From: CAXBCP01 sp038120765 | Lineage (GTDB): Bacteria > Pseudomonadota > Alphaproteobacteria > MPNO01 > UBA830 | Reading direction: 5' to 3' | Assembly: GCA_038120765.1 (NCBI GenBank) | Contig: JAYOMI010000003.1 | Span: 31,818 to 95,817 of the forward strand | Length of the DNA: 64,000 bases | Shown: positions 50,610 through 60,110 of the stretch, in pieces | Position numbering within the stretch: position 1 is the stretch's first letter | How the letters are laid out: the number at the start of each line of letters is the position of its first letter | Notes under the pieces: generated by a model | Database searches by the model: none | What the model saw: only the letters and a program-made list of their open reading frames with translations | Told to the model about the DNA's origin: nothing | Position numbers and translations under genes: made by a program

Positions 50610-53600
50610 TCAGGCTGTCTCACGGAGTCGCTGGGCTGTCTGCAGATCAACCGAAACAAGCTGCGACACACCCTGCTCGGCCATTGTAACACCATAAAGC
50701 CGATCCATGCGTGCCATTGTCAGCCGGTGATGGGTAACCAGCAGGAAACGCGTGTTCGAAACACGGATCATTTCTTCCAGCAATTTGCAGAATCGATCGA
50801 CATTGCTGTCATCCAGCGGGGCGTCTACCTCGTCGAGCACGCAGATCGGCGCCGGATTGGTCAGGAATACCGCGAATAGCAGGGACAGGGCGGTCAGCGC
50901 CTGTTCGCCGCCCGACAGCAACGTCATGCTTTGCAGGCGTTTGCCGGGCGGGCTGGCGAAGACTTCCAGCCCGGCTTCAAGCGGGTCGTCTGCTTCGGTC
51001 AGCCGCAGATGCGCCCGCCCGCCGCCGAACAGCTTGGCGAAGAGTTCACGGAAATGCTGATCGACCTCGTTAAACGCCGCCAGCAACCGTTCGCGGCCCT
51101 CCCGGTTCAGGCCGGAAATACCCTGGCGCAGGCGGGCGATCGCGGCGATCAGATCCTCGCGCTCGGTTTCCATGCCGCGGATTTTTTCGTCAAGCTCGCT
51201 GGCTTCCTGTTCTGCCCGAAGGTTCACGGCGCCCATGTTTTCGCGTTCGCGCTGCAGGCGTTCCAGCTGTTGCTCGACCGTGTCGTGAGCGGGGAGCTGC
51301 TCTTCCGGTTCGATGNNNNNNNNNNATCCTCGACCGCGTCCTGCGGCGGCAATTCGTCTTCCTCGCCGATATCGACCGTCGCCAGCGCTTCTTCGGGCTT
51401 GCATTCGAGGCGCTCCGCAACCCGCTCCGCGATCACGGCGAGGTTCTGGTCGATCTGTTCGACGGCTGCCTGGCGGCGGACACGGTCCTCCCGGGTTTCG
51501 GCAAGCCGCGCTTCGCCTGCGCGCAGTTCGCGGGTCAGGTTTTCGAGCAACGTCTCCGCCTGGGCCAGGCTGTCCGCTGCCTGGTTACGGGCTGTTTCCG
51601 CCGCGACAATTTGGTCGAGCAGCGCCGAGCGCTCCTCGGCGATTTCGCCGGGGCGTGCTTCGAGTTTCTGGTGTTCTTCGACTTCCTGCGCGCGGCGGGC
51701 CGTCAACTGCTCAAGCTGTTTGAGGGCGTTGGCCGCGCGGCTGTGCCATGACGCAAGTTCGTTTGCGATGACCTGCAGACGCAGGATGCGGGTTTCCGAT
51801 TCCTGGTCGAGCCGGTCGTGGGCGCTGCGGATTTCGGCCAGCGTCGCCCGCTTTTCGGCCAGTTCGCGTTGCTGGCGTTCGACCTCGGTCCGCCGCTGGG
51901 GAACGTCGGCAAGGCTTTCGATATCCTGCTTCGCCGCCTGTTCCTGGGCGTCGAGTTCGGCGACATCGGCCTGAAGGCTTTCAAGGGCGTCTTTCAGGCC
52001 GCTGACGCGCGAACGCGCATCCGCCGTGCTTTCGGCCAGGGAGGTCGCGACGTTGCCGGTTTCCTGCGCCGCCTTGTCGGCGGCCCAGACGCCTTCGCGC
52101 GCCTTGCGTTCGGCGTCGGCGGCATCGCGCGCGGCGGCAGCCGTCTTTTCACGTTCGGCCTGTGCGAGGGCCGCTGCCGCGTCCGCTTTTTCAAGATCAA
52201 CGATCATTTCGTCGAGACGGTTTCTCTGCGCAAGACGCGTCGCCGCGGCCGTCGGCGCGCCGGCGGCGGCCGTGTAGCCATCCCAGCGCCACAGCGCGCC
52301 ATTTGCGGAGACGAGGCGCTGGCCCTGCTCAAGCTTGTCGTGCAGCCGGTTGCCCTGTTCTTCCGTCTCGACAATGCCGATCTGCGACAGGCGACGCATC
52401 AGTGCCGCCGGCCCGCGGACAACCTCGCTCAGACGGCGGACGTTGTCCGGCAGGGGTTTCGGGTTTTCGAACATCGGGAGCACACGCCAGTGAATCGGCG
52501 ATGCCTCGTCGGTCGGGGCGATCAGGTCGTCGCCGAGCGCTGCGCCGAGCGCCACTTCGTAGCCGGTGTCGACTTCCACCGCGTCGATCATCGGCGGCCA
52601 CAATTCCGGATCGCCGAATTCCAGAAGCTCGCTCAGCGCTTCCTGTTCGGCCCGCAGTTTTGCGGCGGCCGATGCGGCGGTCTGGTGTGCTTCGCGCGCC
52701 TCGTTCTCCGCCGTCCGGGCCTCGGCGGTTGCGGTCTCGGCCGCCTGCAGCGCGTCGCGGGCTGCCTGCGCCTGGTTGCGGGCGTCTTCCGCCGCCTTGC
52801 GCGCTTCTTCAAGGGCGCCGTCGTCGTCCGCCGCGCGGGCGGCTTGCTGTTGTTCGGTTTCGATATTCGCCCGTCGCTCGTTGAAACGTTTGCGGCGCAT
52901 TTCGAATTCGGCGAGCTGGCGGGTCAGGGTCGCTTCGCGGGTCTCGTCGGCGACGACCGAGCGGGTCAGTTCGGCGACGGCCTGTTCGCGGGCGCTCACA
53001 TCGGCCTGTGCCTCGGCGAGCCGTATCTTCGCGGATTCGAGGTCGTCCGCCTCGCGGGTCTGGGCGTCGCGGATCGCGGTGGATTCGTTTTCCAGCTTTT
53101 CGACCGCTTCGGCCGCGTCGCCACCGAGGTTCTTTTCGCGTGCGATATCGCCGTCGATTATCGTGATGCGGTTGCTGATCTCGGCACGCAGGGCCTCGAT
53201 CCGCTTTTCTTCGGCATCCAACGCGTCGCGGGCGACCATCAGGCGCTGCAGCGCGGCGGCGGCTTCCGCTTCTTTCTGGCGGAGGCCCGGCAGGACGGTC
53301 GATGCATCCGCCTGCTGCGTCGTTGCGGCGGCGACCGCCTGTGTCAGTTCGACGACCAGCGCTTCGATTGCGTTGAACTGTTCGGCGGCGGCTTCGCGCT
53401 CCGACTGGGTGGCGACCCAGCGCAGGTGGAGCAGGATTGCTTCATGACGCTTGATGTGGTCGGACAGGTTGCGGTAGCGCGTCGCCTGCCGCGCCTGGCG
53501 TTTGAGCACCCGGTGCTGTTCTTCCAGCGCGCCGACGATGTCCTCGAGGCGCTCCAGATTCGCTTCCGCCGCGCGCAGGCGCAGCTCGGCCTCGTGCCGG

Positions 53601-54127
53601 CGGGCGTGCAGGCCGGTAATGCCGGCGGCTTCTTCGAGCAAACCGCGGCGCTGGGTCGGTTTCGCATTGATGATGGTGCCGATGCGGCCCTGGCTGACCA
53701 TCGCGGTCGACCGCGCGCCGGTGGAGGCATCCGCGAACAGCATCTGGATGTCGCGTGCACGCGCGTCCATGCCGTTTACCTTGTAGTTCGAGCCGTTGCC
53801 GCGCTCGATACGGCGGACGATATCCAGCTCGTCGGAATCGTTGAACTGGGCCGGCGCGCGCCGGTCCGAATTGTCCATCGACAGAATAACCTCTGCGAGG
53901 TTCCGCGACGGCCTGTCGGCGGTGCCGGCGAAGATCATGTCGTCCATCTCGGCGCCACGCATCTGCTTGGCCGAGGTTTCGCCCATCGCCCAGCGCAGGG
54001 CTTCGACGAGGTTCGATTTGCCGCACCCGTTCGGGCCGACAATGCCGGTCAGCCCCTCGTCGATGACCAGTTCGGTCGGATCGACGAAGGACTTGAAGCC
54101 GGTGATGCGCATACGGTTGAACTGCAC
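50610..54127 (-). CDS. smc: Chromosome segregation ATPase SMC, interrupted by an assembly gap
   Basis: The condensin ATPase, about 1170 residues. N-terminal Walker A GPNGCGKSNLVEALRW (about 33-48). Two long coiled coils flank a hinge near residues 510-650 (VEVDTGYEVALGAALGDDL ... RLAQRNRLDE). The C-terminal half has signature LSGGEQALTALSLLFA and Walker B VLDEVDAPLDD. The start is a GTG at 54127 (QFNRMRITGFKSFVDPTEL). Ten Ns at 51316-51325 break the reading frame: frames before and after differ by one base, and both sides are clearly SMC. A true gap length of 2 modulo 3 (such as 8 or 11) would rejoin them, so this is an assembly artefact, not a pseudogene. It is unusually Ala- and Glu-rich in the coiled coils. 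Confidence 0.96.
51316..51325. other. Assembly gap (10 N) inside smc
   Basis: Ten Ns, a placeholder length that shifts the smc frame by one base. Confidence 0.97.
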
Positions 54128-54158
54128 CGCTTAGTTACTCCTGGTCATTTTACAGTAT

Positions 54159-54800
54159 TCATTCGGCAAGTTTCCGGGTCAGCAGGGTCCGCATCTGGTC
54201 GAGCGACATGCCGCCGCCATAGCGCTCGCCGTTGACGAAGACGGTTGGCGTCGCCTGCACCTTGAATTCGTTCGAGGCGGTCAGCCGCTGCTGAAGTATC
54301 TCGTTCTGGACCTCTACATTCTTCAGGCAGGCTTCGAATTTGGTCTGCGACATCCCGCCCAGCTTGGCGAGGCTGGCGAGGGCCGAAATCGGGTCCGATG
54401 CGCGCGACCACTGGCCCTGAGCCGCGTAGAACGTGTCGATGAAACCGAAGAAGCTGTCGCGGCCCGAGCAGCGCGCGATCATCGCGGCGCCCAGGGCCAC
54501 CCGGTCGAGCGGAAAGTCGCGGTAGACGTAGCGGACCTTGCCGGTCTCCACGAATTCCTTCTTGATGTCGGGCAGCACGGTGGTGTGGAAATTGGCGCAA
54601 TGCGGGCAGGTCAGCGAGGCATATTCGACGATCACGACCTTGGCGTCCGCCGGACCCTTCGCATAGTCCGTGTCCGTCAGCTTCATGTCGGCGACGGTGC
54701 CGTTCGGCGCCGGTGGCTCGGCATCCGAATTCTGGGCAAAGGCGGGCGCGCTGCCGATGAGCATCAGCGCCGCCAGGGTAATTCCAAATTTATTCAACAT
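54159..54800 (-). CDS. DsbA-family periplasmic thiol oxidoreductase
   Basis: A 213-residue secreted thioredoxin-fold protein. The signal peptide ends APAFAQ (about residue 23). The active site is CPHC in YASLTCPHCANFH. A cis-Pro lies in KVQATPTVFVNGERYGG, which is the DsbA/DsbG-like thiol oxidase pattern. It likely forms or shuffles disulfides in the periplasm. It lies 31 nt upstream of smc and downstream of dciA, a gene order common in alphaproteobacteria. Confidence 0.92.
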   Translation of the reverse strand: MLNKFGITLAALMLIGSAPAFAQNSDAEPPAPNGTVADMKLTDTDYAKGPADAKVVIVEYASLTCPHCANFHTTVLPDIKKEFVETGKVRYVYRDFPLDRVALGAAMIARCSGRDSFFGFIDTFYAAQGQWSRASDPISALASLAKLGGMSQTKFEACLKNVEVQNEILQQRLTASNEFKVQATPTVFVNGERYGGGMSLDQMRTLLTRKLAE

Positions 54801-54915
54801 GTTTCACATCACTCTCTCCTCGGTACAATATCTAGCGGGTAAAAATGAGTCCAGCACAGGATGGACCCTGAATGTGGCGGTTTTCGGGCATTTCCGAAGT
54901 GATTCTAAGTTATCC

Positions 54916-55479
54916 TCAGCCCGATTCCCGGCCCGTTCCTTTGCCTGCCCCCCGACCGACGCGGACGGCGCGGCCGAGCCGGAGCAGCGCATCCCGCAAC
55001 CCTGCATCGCCGATGTCGCCGACGCTCCGCTGCAGCTGGGCTTCGTCGATATCGTTTAGCCGCGGCGGGGTGACCCGTCGCGGACGGCGCTGGGCCGGAA
55101 TCGGGCCCTGCGTGTAGCGCAGGTCCGCAACCGCGCGGTAGCCGAAAAACCCGTTGATCCGGTCGATAATCTGCGGCGCGATATGCTGAAGCTCCAATGC
55201 AAACCCGGAAGCGACACGGAGATGGAGCACCGCATCCGTCTTGCTGTTGCGCGGAAAGGCCAGTTTCTGGGGCACGGTCTCCCGCGCCAGTTCCTCGCCC
55301 ACGATGGCCGGCCAGTCGGTGATCAGTTTCGCCTGGGCGAAACCGCGCTTGCGCAGGGCCGGGGCGGCGAGATGGGGCAGGCTGGTGCCGACGGTCAGCA
55401 GCCCGCGTGCCTTTCGCTGCGACGGATCGTGCGCCGGGCGTTTCACGGGTGGGCGTTTGGGGACGGGCTTTTTGACCAT
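54916..55479 (-). CDS. dciA: DciA-like (DUF721) helicase loader protein
   Basis: A 187-residue DUF721 protein. Members include DciA, which recruits the replicative helicase DnaB in bacteria lacking DnaC. It has a basic, Pro-rich N terminus (VKKPVPKRPPVKRP) and the KH-like domain (about 60-135, LITDWPAIVGEELARETVPQKLAF, LHLRVASGFALELQHIAPQII). The start is the ATG at 55479. It is divergent from mutY. Confidence 0.85.
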   Translation of the reverse strand: MVKKPVPKRPPVKRPAHDPSQRKARGLLTVGTSLPHLAAPALRKRGFAQAKLITDWPAIVGEELARETVPQKLAFPRNSKTDAVLHLRVASGFALELQHIAPQIIDRINGFFGYRAVADLRYTQGPIPAQRRPRRVTPPRLNDIDEAQLQRSVGDIGDAGLRDALLRLGRAVRVGRGAGKGTGRESG

Positions 55480-55622
55480 TTGTTTATGGTAGGATGGTCT
55501 CCGTTGCCCGACAACAGAGGAAGCGATGAGCGAGGTGGAAATAGACGCGACCCGCCGAATATCCTGTCTAACGCCCCGGTCAATAAACCCAAACAACACA
55601 CCCGAAAACCAGACGTAATCCC

Positions 55623-56693
55623 GTGACAGACGCTCTTACCGAAAAAGTCGCCGCCCCATTATTGGCCTGGTACGACCGCCACCGCCGGGCGATGCCGTGG
55701 CGCGCGTTGCCGGGCAGGGCCGCAGACCCGTATCACGTCTGGCTGAGTGAGATCATGCTGCAGCAGACCACGGTCGCGACCGTGGGCCCGTATTTCGAAC
55801 GATTCCTGTCTCTGTGGCCGACGGTGAACGATCTCGCCGCGGCGGAACTCGACGACGTGCTGCATGGCTGGCAGGGGCTCGGCTATTACGCCCGCGCCCG
55901 CAACCTCCATAAATGCGCGATCGTCGTGGCGACCGAGCTGGGCGGGGTGTTCCCCGATACCGAAGCCGAGCTTCTGAAACTGCCGGGGATCGGGCCCTAC
56001 ACGGCGGCCGCCATCGCCGCGATCGCCTTCGACCGGCGCGCAACCGTTGTGGACGGCAACGTGGAGCGCGTGATGGCGCGTCTGTTCGCGGTCGAGGACC
56101 CGCTGCCGGGATCGAAGGAAACCCTCCGCCACCACGCTGTCAGCGTCACGCCGGATGCCCGGTTCGGCGACTACGCCCAGGCGACGATGGATCTCGGCGC
56201 GACGATCTGTTCGCCGACCAGACCCGCCTGCGCGATCTGCCCGTTGACCGACCTCTGCGCCGGAAGACGGCTTGGCATCGCCGAAGACCTGCCGAAAAAG
56301 ACGCCGAAGGCCGAACGCCCGACCCGGCGCGGCGTCGCCTTCTGGATCGTGGCACCTGACGGGTCCGTCCTGCTGCGCCGGAGGATTGAATCCGGCCTGC
56401 TGGGCGGGATGATGGAAGTACCCTCCACCGACTGGGTGCCGGACGGGGCGTGGACGACCGCCGATGCGATCAAACAGGCGCCGGTACAGGCGGACTGGCA
56501 GCAGGTGACGGGGATGGTGCGCCACACATTCACCCATTTTCTCCTGGAACTGACGGTCCTCGCCGCGCGCATCGACGACACGTCCGGTCTCGCCGGGGTG
56601 TGGTGCCCGCCCGAAAGGTTCGGCGATTACGCCCTGCCGACTGTGATGAAAAAGGTCGTGCGGCTCGGTGTGGGATTCGACCCCGCCGCTTGA
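55623..56693 (+). CDS. mutY: A/G-specific adenine DNA glycosylase MutY
   Basis: Removes adenine mispaired with 8-oxoguanine. 356 residues: HhH-GPD domain with LPGIGPYTAAAIAAIAF and catalytic Asp in VDGNVERVMARLF; the [4Fe-4S] motif CSPTRPACAICPLTDLC (C-x6-C-x2-C-x5-C); and a C-terminal NUDIX-like domain for 8-oxoG recognition. The start is a GTG at 55623. QQTTVATVGPYFERF is the typical minor-groove reading motif. Confidence 0.96.
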   Translation: MTDALTEKVAAPLLAWYDRHRRAMPWRALPGRAADPYHVWLSEIMLQQTTVATVGPYFERFLSLWPTVNDLAAAELDDVLHGWQGLGYYARARNLHKCAIVVATELGGVFPDTEAELLKLPGIGPYTAAAIAAIAFDRRATVVDGNVERVMARLFAVEDPLPGSKETLRHHAVSVTPDARFGDYAQATMDLGATICSPTRPACAICPLTDLCAGRRLGIAEDLPKKTPKAERPTRRGVAFWIVAPDGSVLLRRRIESGLLGGMMEVPSTDWVPDGAWTTADAIKQAPVQADWQQVTGMVRHTFTHFLLELTVLAARIDDTSGLAGVWCPPERFGDYALPTVMKKVVRLGVGFDPAA

Positions 56694-56725
56694 CCCAAAA
56701 GGCCGGCGGCCGCCGACCGGGGCTG

Positions 56726-57724
56726 TCAGTCCATCTTCAGAACCGCCGCGCCCGAAAAATTGCCCGCGCGCAAATCCTCCAGCGCCCGGTTGGCCTCTTC
56801 CAGCCGGTAGGGCGTGACGTTCGTTTGCACAGGGATCCTGGGAGCCAGTTCCAGGAATTCGAGCCCGTCGGCGCGGGTCAGGTTGGCGACAGAGACGATC
56901 TCCCGCTCCATCCACAGAATTTCGTACGGAAAGGAGGGGATGTCCGACATGTGGATACCGGCGCAAACCACCCGCCCGGCGGGCCGCACAGCGCGGAGAG
57001 CCGCCGGCACGAGGACGCCGACCGGCGCGAAAAGGATCGCCGCGTCGAGCGGTTCGGGCGGCGCTTCGGTCGAGGGACCCGTCCAGACGCAGCCGAGTTT
57101 CCGGGCGAGATCCTGCGCGGCGGTATCGCCGTCCCGGGTGAATGCGAAGACCTCGCGTCCCTCCCAGACGGCGACCTGCGCCACGATATGGGCGGCCGCC
57201 CCGAACCCGTACAGGCCAATCCTGCGGGCGTCGCCCGCCTTTCTGAGGGACCTGTATCCGATCAGCCCTGCGCACAGCAGAGGTGCCGCGTTTTCGACGG
57301 GCCCGCTGTCGTCCATCGGCAGGCAGAACCGGTGGTCGACCTTGGCGTATTCCGCATAGCCGCCATCCAGCTGATAGCCGGTGAACCGTGCATGGGGGCA
57401 AAGGTTTTCACGGCCCGCGCGGCAGTCGGGGCAGACGCCGCAGGTTCGACCGAGCCAAGGCATGCGGACCCGCTGGCCGGGCGCGAAGGACTCGGTGGCG
57501 ATACCCGCCTCGACGACTTCGCCTACGACCTCGTGTCCCAGAATCAGCGGCAGCTTCGGGTTGCGCAGATCGCCGTCGAATACGTGCAGGTCGGTCCGGC
57601 AGACGCCGCAGGCCCGCACCCGGACCAGGACTTCGCTCTCGGTCGGTTCCGGTCGCGTGATGATTTCACGCCGGAGCGGTTGCCCGGCGCGGTGCATGCG
57701 CATCGCCGTCATCGTCTCAGGCAT
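56726..57724 (-). CDS. Zinc-dependent alcohol dehydrogenase
   Basis: A 332-residue medium-chain zinc dehydrogenase. Catalytic zinc: Cys in CGVCRTDLH and His-Glu in LGHEVVGEV. Structural zinc: CGVCPDCRAGRENLC. Rossmann GLYGFGAAAHI for NAD(P), here G-x-G-x-x-A rather than the usual GxGGxG. It resembles the propanol-preferring AdhA-like group. Convergent with mutY, 32 nt apart. Confidence 0.92.
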   Translation of the reverse strand: MPETMTAMRMHRAGQPLRREIITRPEPTESEVLVRVRACGVCRTDLHVFDGDLRNPKLPLILGHEVVGEVVEAGIATESFAPGQRVRMPWLGRTCGVCPDCRAGRENLCPHARFTGYQLDGGYAEYAKVDHRFCLPMDDSGPVENAAPLLCAGLIGYRSLRKAGDARRIGLYGFGAAAHIVAQVAVWEGREVFAFTRDGDTAAQDLARKLGCVWTGPSTEAPPEPLDAAILFAPVGVLVPAALRAVRPAGRVVCAGIHMSDIPSFPYEILWMEREIVSVANLTRADGLEFLELAPRIPVQTNVTPYRLEEANRALEDLRAGNFSGAAVLKMD

Positions 57725-57818
57725 GAGAATTCGTCATCCGCAGCGTGTTGATCCTGTCGCCGATGATCGCTTTCCGACCCCGTCGTTTCATTGACCCCGA
57801 TCAAGCAGTGCGTGCGCC

Positions 57819-58196
57819 CTAGGCGGTATCCTCTTCAAGCACGACCAGCAGAAAAGACGCATCCCGCGCGCTCTGAACTTGCGTCAAATGGCCCTTGCTG
57901 TCGCGGTCGTTCAGCAGGAACGTATCACCCGGTTTCATCTCGACCGAGTCGCCGTCGGTTACGCTGATGCGGATATGGCCGTCCAGCAGGACCGCGAGCT
58001 GTTTCTTCGGAGTGGGATGGAATTCCTTGTCCCATCCCGGCGGGGCGACGACGAAGACGCTCGATGCGGACGGAATTTCTGCCGACACCTTCACCGGCTC
58101 AGACGGGGGCGCGAAATTGCGGATCTCGAAGTCTATCGTGGCCGGGCGGAGATGGGTTTCGCCCGCCGCATCGCCGTAAATCTCGACCAGATCCAT
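57819..58196 (-). CDS. Cupin-domain protein
   Basis: A 125-residue single cupin. WDKEFHPTPKKQLAVLLDGHIRISVTDGD and then VEMKPGDTFLLNDRDSKGH show the two cupin motifs, with His residues at H60-like and H114-like positions. The substrate is unknown. It lies between adh and ccrM on the same strand. Confidence 0.85.
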   Translation of the reverse strand: MDLVEIYGDAAGETHLRPATIDFEIRNFAPPSEPVKVSAEIPSASSVFVVAPPGWDKEFHPTPKKQLAVLLDGHIRISVTDGDSVEMKPGDTFLLNDRDSKGHLTQVQSARDASFLLVVLEEDTA

Positions 58197-58231
58197 GAAG
58201 TCCTGCCCCTGGCGGTGCGGTTCCGCTGCCC

Positions 58232-59338
58232 TCAGGCGCTTTCCTTCATCCCGTCACGCACGACCTGGCGCAGATGGTCGAGCGGCTGGGTGCGGCCTTC
58301 TTTTTCGTAATGCCAGAACGTCCAGCCATTACAGGCGGGAGCGCCCTGAATCTCCGCGCCGATCTTGTGGATGGAGCCGCGGCGGCCCTCCGCGATCAGC
58401 GTGCCGTCCGCGCGTACGCGCGCGAAGAAACGCTTGCGTGTGTCGAACAGTTTCTGGCCGGGTTCGATCAGGCCGCGTTCGACCAGCGTGCCGAAGGGGA
58501 CGCGGGGTTCGGTGCGTTTTGACGGCAGGACGAAAGCGTTCTCGTCCTTCGGCGGTTCGGCGGCGGCGATACGCTCCCGGGCGACCGCGGCATAGGTCTC
58601 GTCCCGTTCGATACCGATGAAATTGCGGCCCATTTTCTTGGCGACGGCGGCGGTGGTGCCGGAGCCGAGGAAGGGGTCGAGCACGACGTCGCCGGGATTG
58701 GTCGAGGCGAGCAGCACGCGGTAGAGCAGGGCTTCGGGCTTTTGCGTCGGGTGCGCCTTCTTGCCGTCCTTCTTGATGCGTTCGGGACCGGTGCAGAGCG
58801 GGATCGTCCAGTCGGAGCGCATCTGAACGTCGTCGTTCAGGGCTTTCATTGCTTCGTAATTGAACGTCACACCCTTGGCGTCCTTGGTTTTCGAACACCA
58901 GATCATGGTTTCATGCGCGTTGGTGAAACGGGTGCCGCGGAAGTTCGGCATCGGGTTGGTCTTGCGCCAGACGATATCGTTCAGCACCCAGAAGCCCTGG
59001 TCCTGCAGCGTCGTGCCGACCCGGAAAATATTGTGGTAGCTGCCGATCACCCAGATCGAGCCGTCATCTTTAAGGATGCGTCTGGCGGCGGCGAGCCATT
59101 CGCGGGTGAACGCGTCATAGGCCGAAAAGCTGTCCAGCGGGTCGCCGCCTTCGCGGGCGAACTGGTCCCAGGCATTGTCGACCCCGTCGACCTTCGTGTT
59201 GTTCGGCCGGTGGAGGTCGCCTGCGAGCTGCAGGTTATAGGGCGGATCGGCAAAAATGACGTCGACCGAACAGGCCGGCAGTTTATTCATTTCAGCCACG
59301 GTGTCCCCGACGAGGACGTTGTTCAAAGGAAGTTTCAT
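58232..59338 (-). CDS. ccrM: Cell cycle-regulated adenine DNA methyltransferase CcrM (GANTC)
   Basis: An orphan N6-adenine methylase that marks GANTC sites and times cell-cycle genes in alphaproteobacteria. 368 residues. Motif IV DPPYNLQL (31-38), the GDLHRPNNTKVDGVD loop, GSYHNIFRVG, NPMPNFRGTRFTNAHET, motif I FLGSGTTAAVAKKMGRNFIG, and a C-terminal RAMA domain (CNGWTFWHYEKEGRTQPLD) are all CcrM hallmarks. Start is the ATG at 59338. The upstream region holds five GANTC sites and a DnaA box, so it may be autoregulated. No partner restriction enzyme is present. Confidence 0.97.
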   Translation of the reverse strand: MKLPLNNVLVGDTVAEMNKLPACSVDVIFADPPYNLQLAGDLHRPNNTKVDGVDNAWDQFAREGGDPLDSFSAYDAFTREWLAAARRILKDDGSIWVIGSYHNIFRVGTTLQDQGFWVLNDIVWRKTNPMPNFRGTRFTNAHETMIWCSKTKDAKGVTFNYEAMKALNDDVQMRSDWTIPLCTGPERIKKDGKKAHPTQKPEALLYRVLLASTNPGDVVLDPFLGSGTTAAVAKKMGRNFIGIERDETYAAVARERIAAAEPPKDENAFVLPSKRTEPRVPFGTLVERGLIEPGQKLFDTRKRFFARVRADGTLIAEGRRGSIHKIGAEIQGAPACNGWTFWHYEKEGRTQPLDHLRQVVRDGMKESA

Positions 59339-59380
59339 GATGTGTCCCACCAGCGCCCCGGGTGTTTTTAGGGGGCAAAT

Positions 59381-59389
59381 TTATCCACA
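59381..59389 (+). promoter_or_regulatory. Perfect DnaA box upstream of ccrM
   Basis: TTATCCACA, identical to the consensus DnaA box, 43-51 nt upstream of the ccrM start and next to the first GANTC site. Read on the plus strand. A single copy, so it is not an origin by itself. Confidence 0.6.
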
Positions 59390-59395
59390 GAGCAT

Positions 59396-59490
59396 GAGTC
59401 CGGTGGGACTCTCCGTCAAGAAAAATTTTTTGGAGTCAATGGGTTACGGGATTTTACGCAACATATGGTTTATCTGATTCGCCGCGACTC
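59396..59490. promoter_or_regulatory. Cluster of five GANTC (CcrM) sites upstream of ccrM
   Basis: GAGTC (59396-59400), GACTC (59407-59411), GAGTC (59433-59437), GATTC (59476-59480) and GACTC (59486-59490) lie within 95 bp between ccrM and rnhB. About 0.4 would be expected by chance. They are the target of the CcrM encoded immediately downstream, suggesting methylation-dependent control of its own promoter, as is known for Caulobacter ccrM. Confidence 0.75.
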
Positions 59491-60110
59491 TATATCTTGG
59501 TATCGCTCAACATCTTGGCTATCGGGGCGAAAGCCCGCCGGTGATGGCAGGTGACGCCGAAGGCTTTGAGGCCGTCCTGATGCTGTTTTGTGCCGTAACC
59601 CGCATTGCGCTCCCAGTGATAGCAGGGATAGCGCGCGGACAGGGATGTCATGATCCGGTCGCGCGTGACCTTGGCGAAGATTGAGGCGGCGGCGATGGAC
59701 AGGCTGAGGCTGTCGCCCTTGATCAAAGCGCGGCCCGGGCAGGGCAGGCCGGGCGGCAGGCGGTTCCCGTCGATCAGCGCGGTATCGGGCAGGGTGTCGA
59801 GTGCCGCTATGGCGCGGCGCATCGCGGTATAGGTTGCGGCAAGAATGTTATCGCGTTCGATCTCCGCGACGCTGGCGGCACCTATGCCGAAATCCAGTCC
59901 GGGGCAGGATGTCAGAACGTCGAACAGGCGTTCCCGTCGCGCCGCCGGGAGCTTCTTTGAATCGTCGAGGCCATCGGCGAGTTCGCCGGGCAGATCTGCC
60001 GGCAGGATCACGGCGGCGGCGACGACCGGTCCCGCCCAGGGACCGCGGCCGGCCTCGTCGATACCCGCGACACGCCCGCCGCATTCCCGCTCGATCGCGA
60101 AATCAGGCAT
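59490..60110 (-). CDS. rnhB: Ribonuclease HII
   Basis: Cuts RNA in RNA-DNA hybrids, including single ribonucleotides. 206 residues with the catalytic D-E pair in GIDEAGRGPWAGPVVAAAV, ALIDGNRLPP, and the ASIFAKVTRDRIM block. HWERNAGYGTKQHQDGLK is the C-terminal signature. The start at 60110 overlaps the antiporter stop by 8 nt. It is upstream of the ccrM regulatory cluster. Confidence 0.96.
   Translation of the reverse strand: MPDFAIERECGGRVAGIDEAGRGPWAGPVVAAAVILPADLPGELADGLDDSKKLPAARRERLFDVLTSCPGLDFGIGAASVAEIERDNILAATYTAMRRAIAALDTLPDTALIDGNRLPPGLPCPGRALIKGDSLSLSIAAASIFAKVTRDRIMTSLSARYPCYHWERNAGYGTKQHQDGLKAFGVTCHHRRAFAPIAKMLSDTKI

Noticed and set aside
51818..54235. An 805-codon open frame antisense to smc
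   Set aside because: High-GC shadow of the smc coiled coils; no family motifs, and smc on the other strand is unmistakable.
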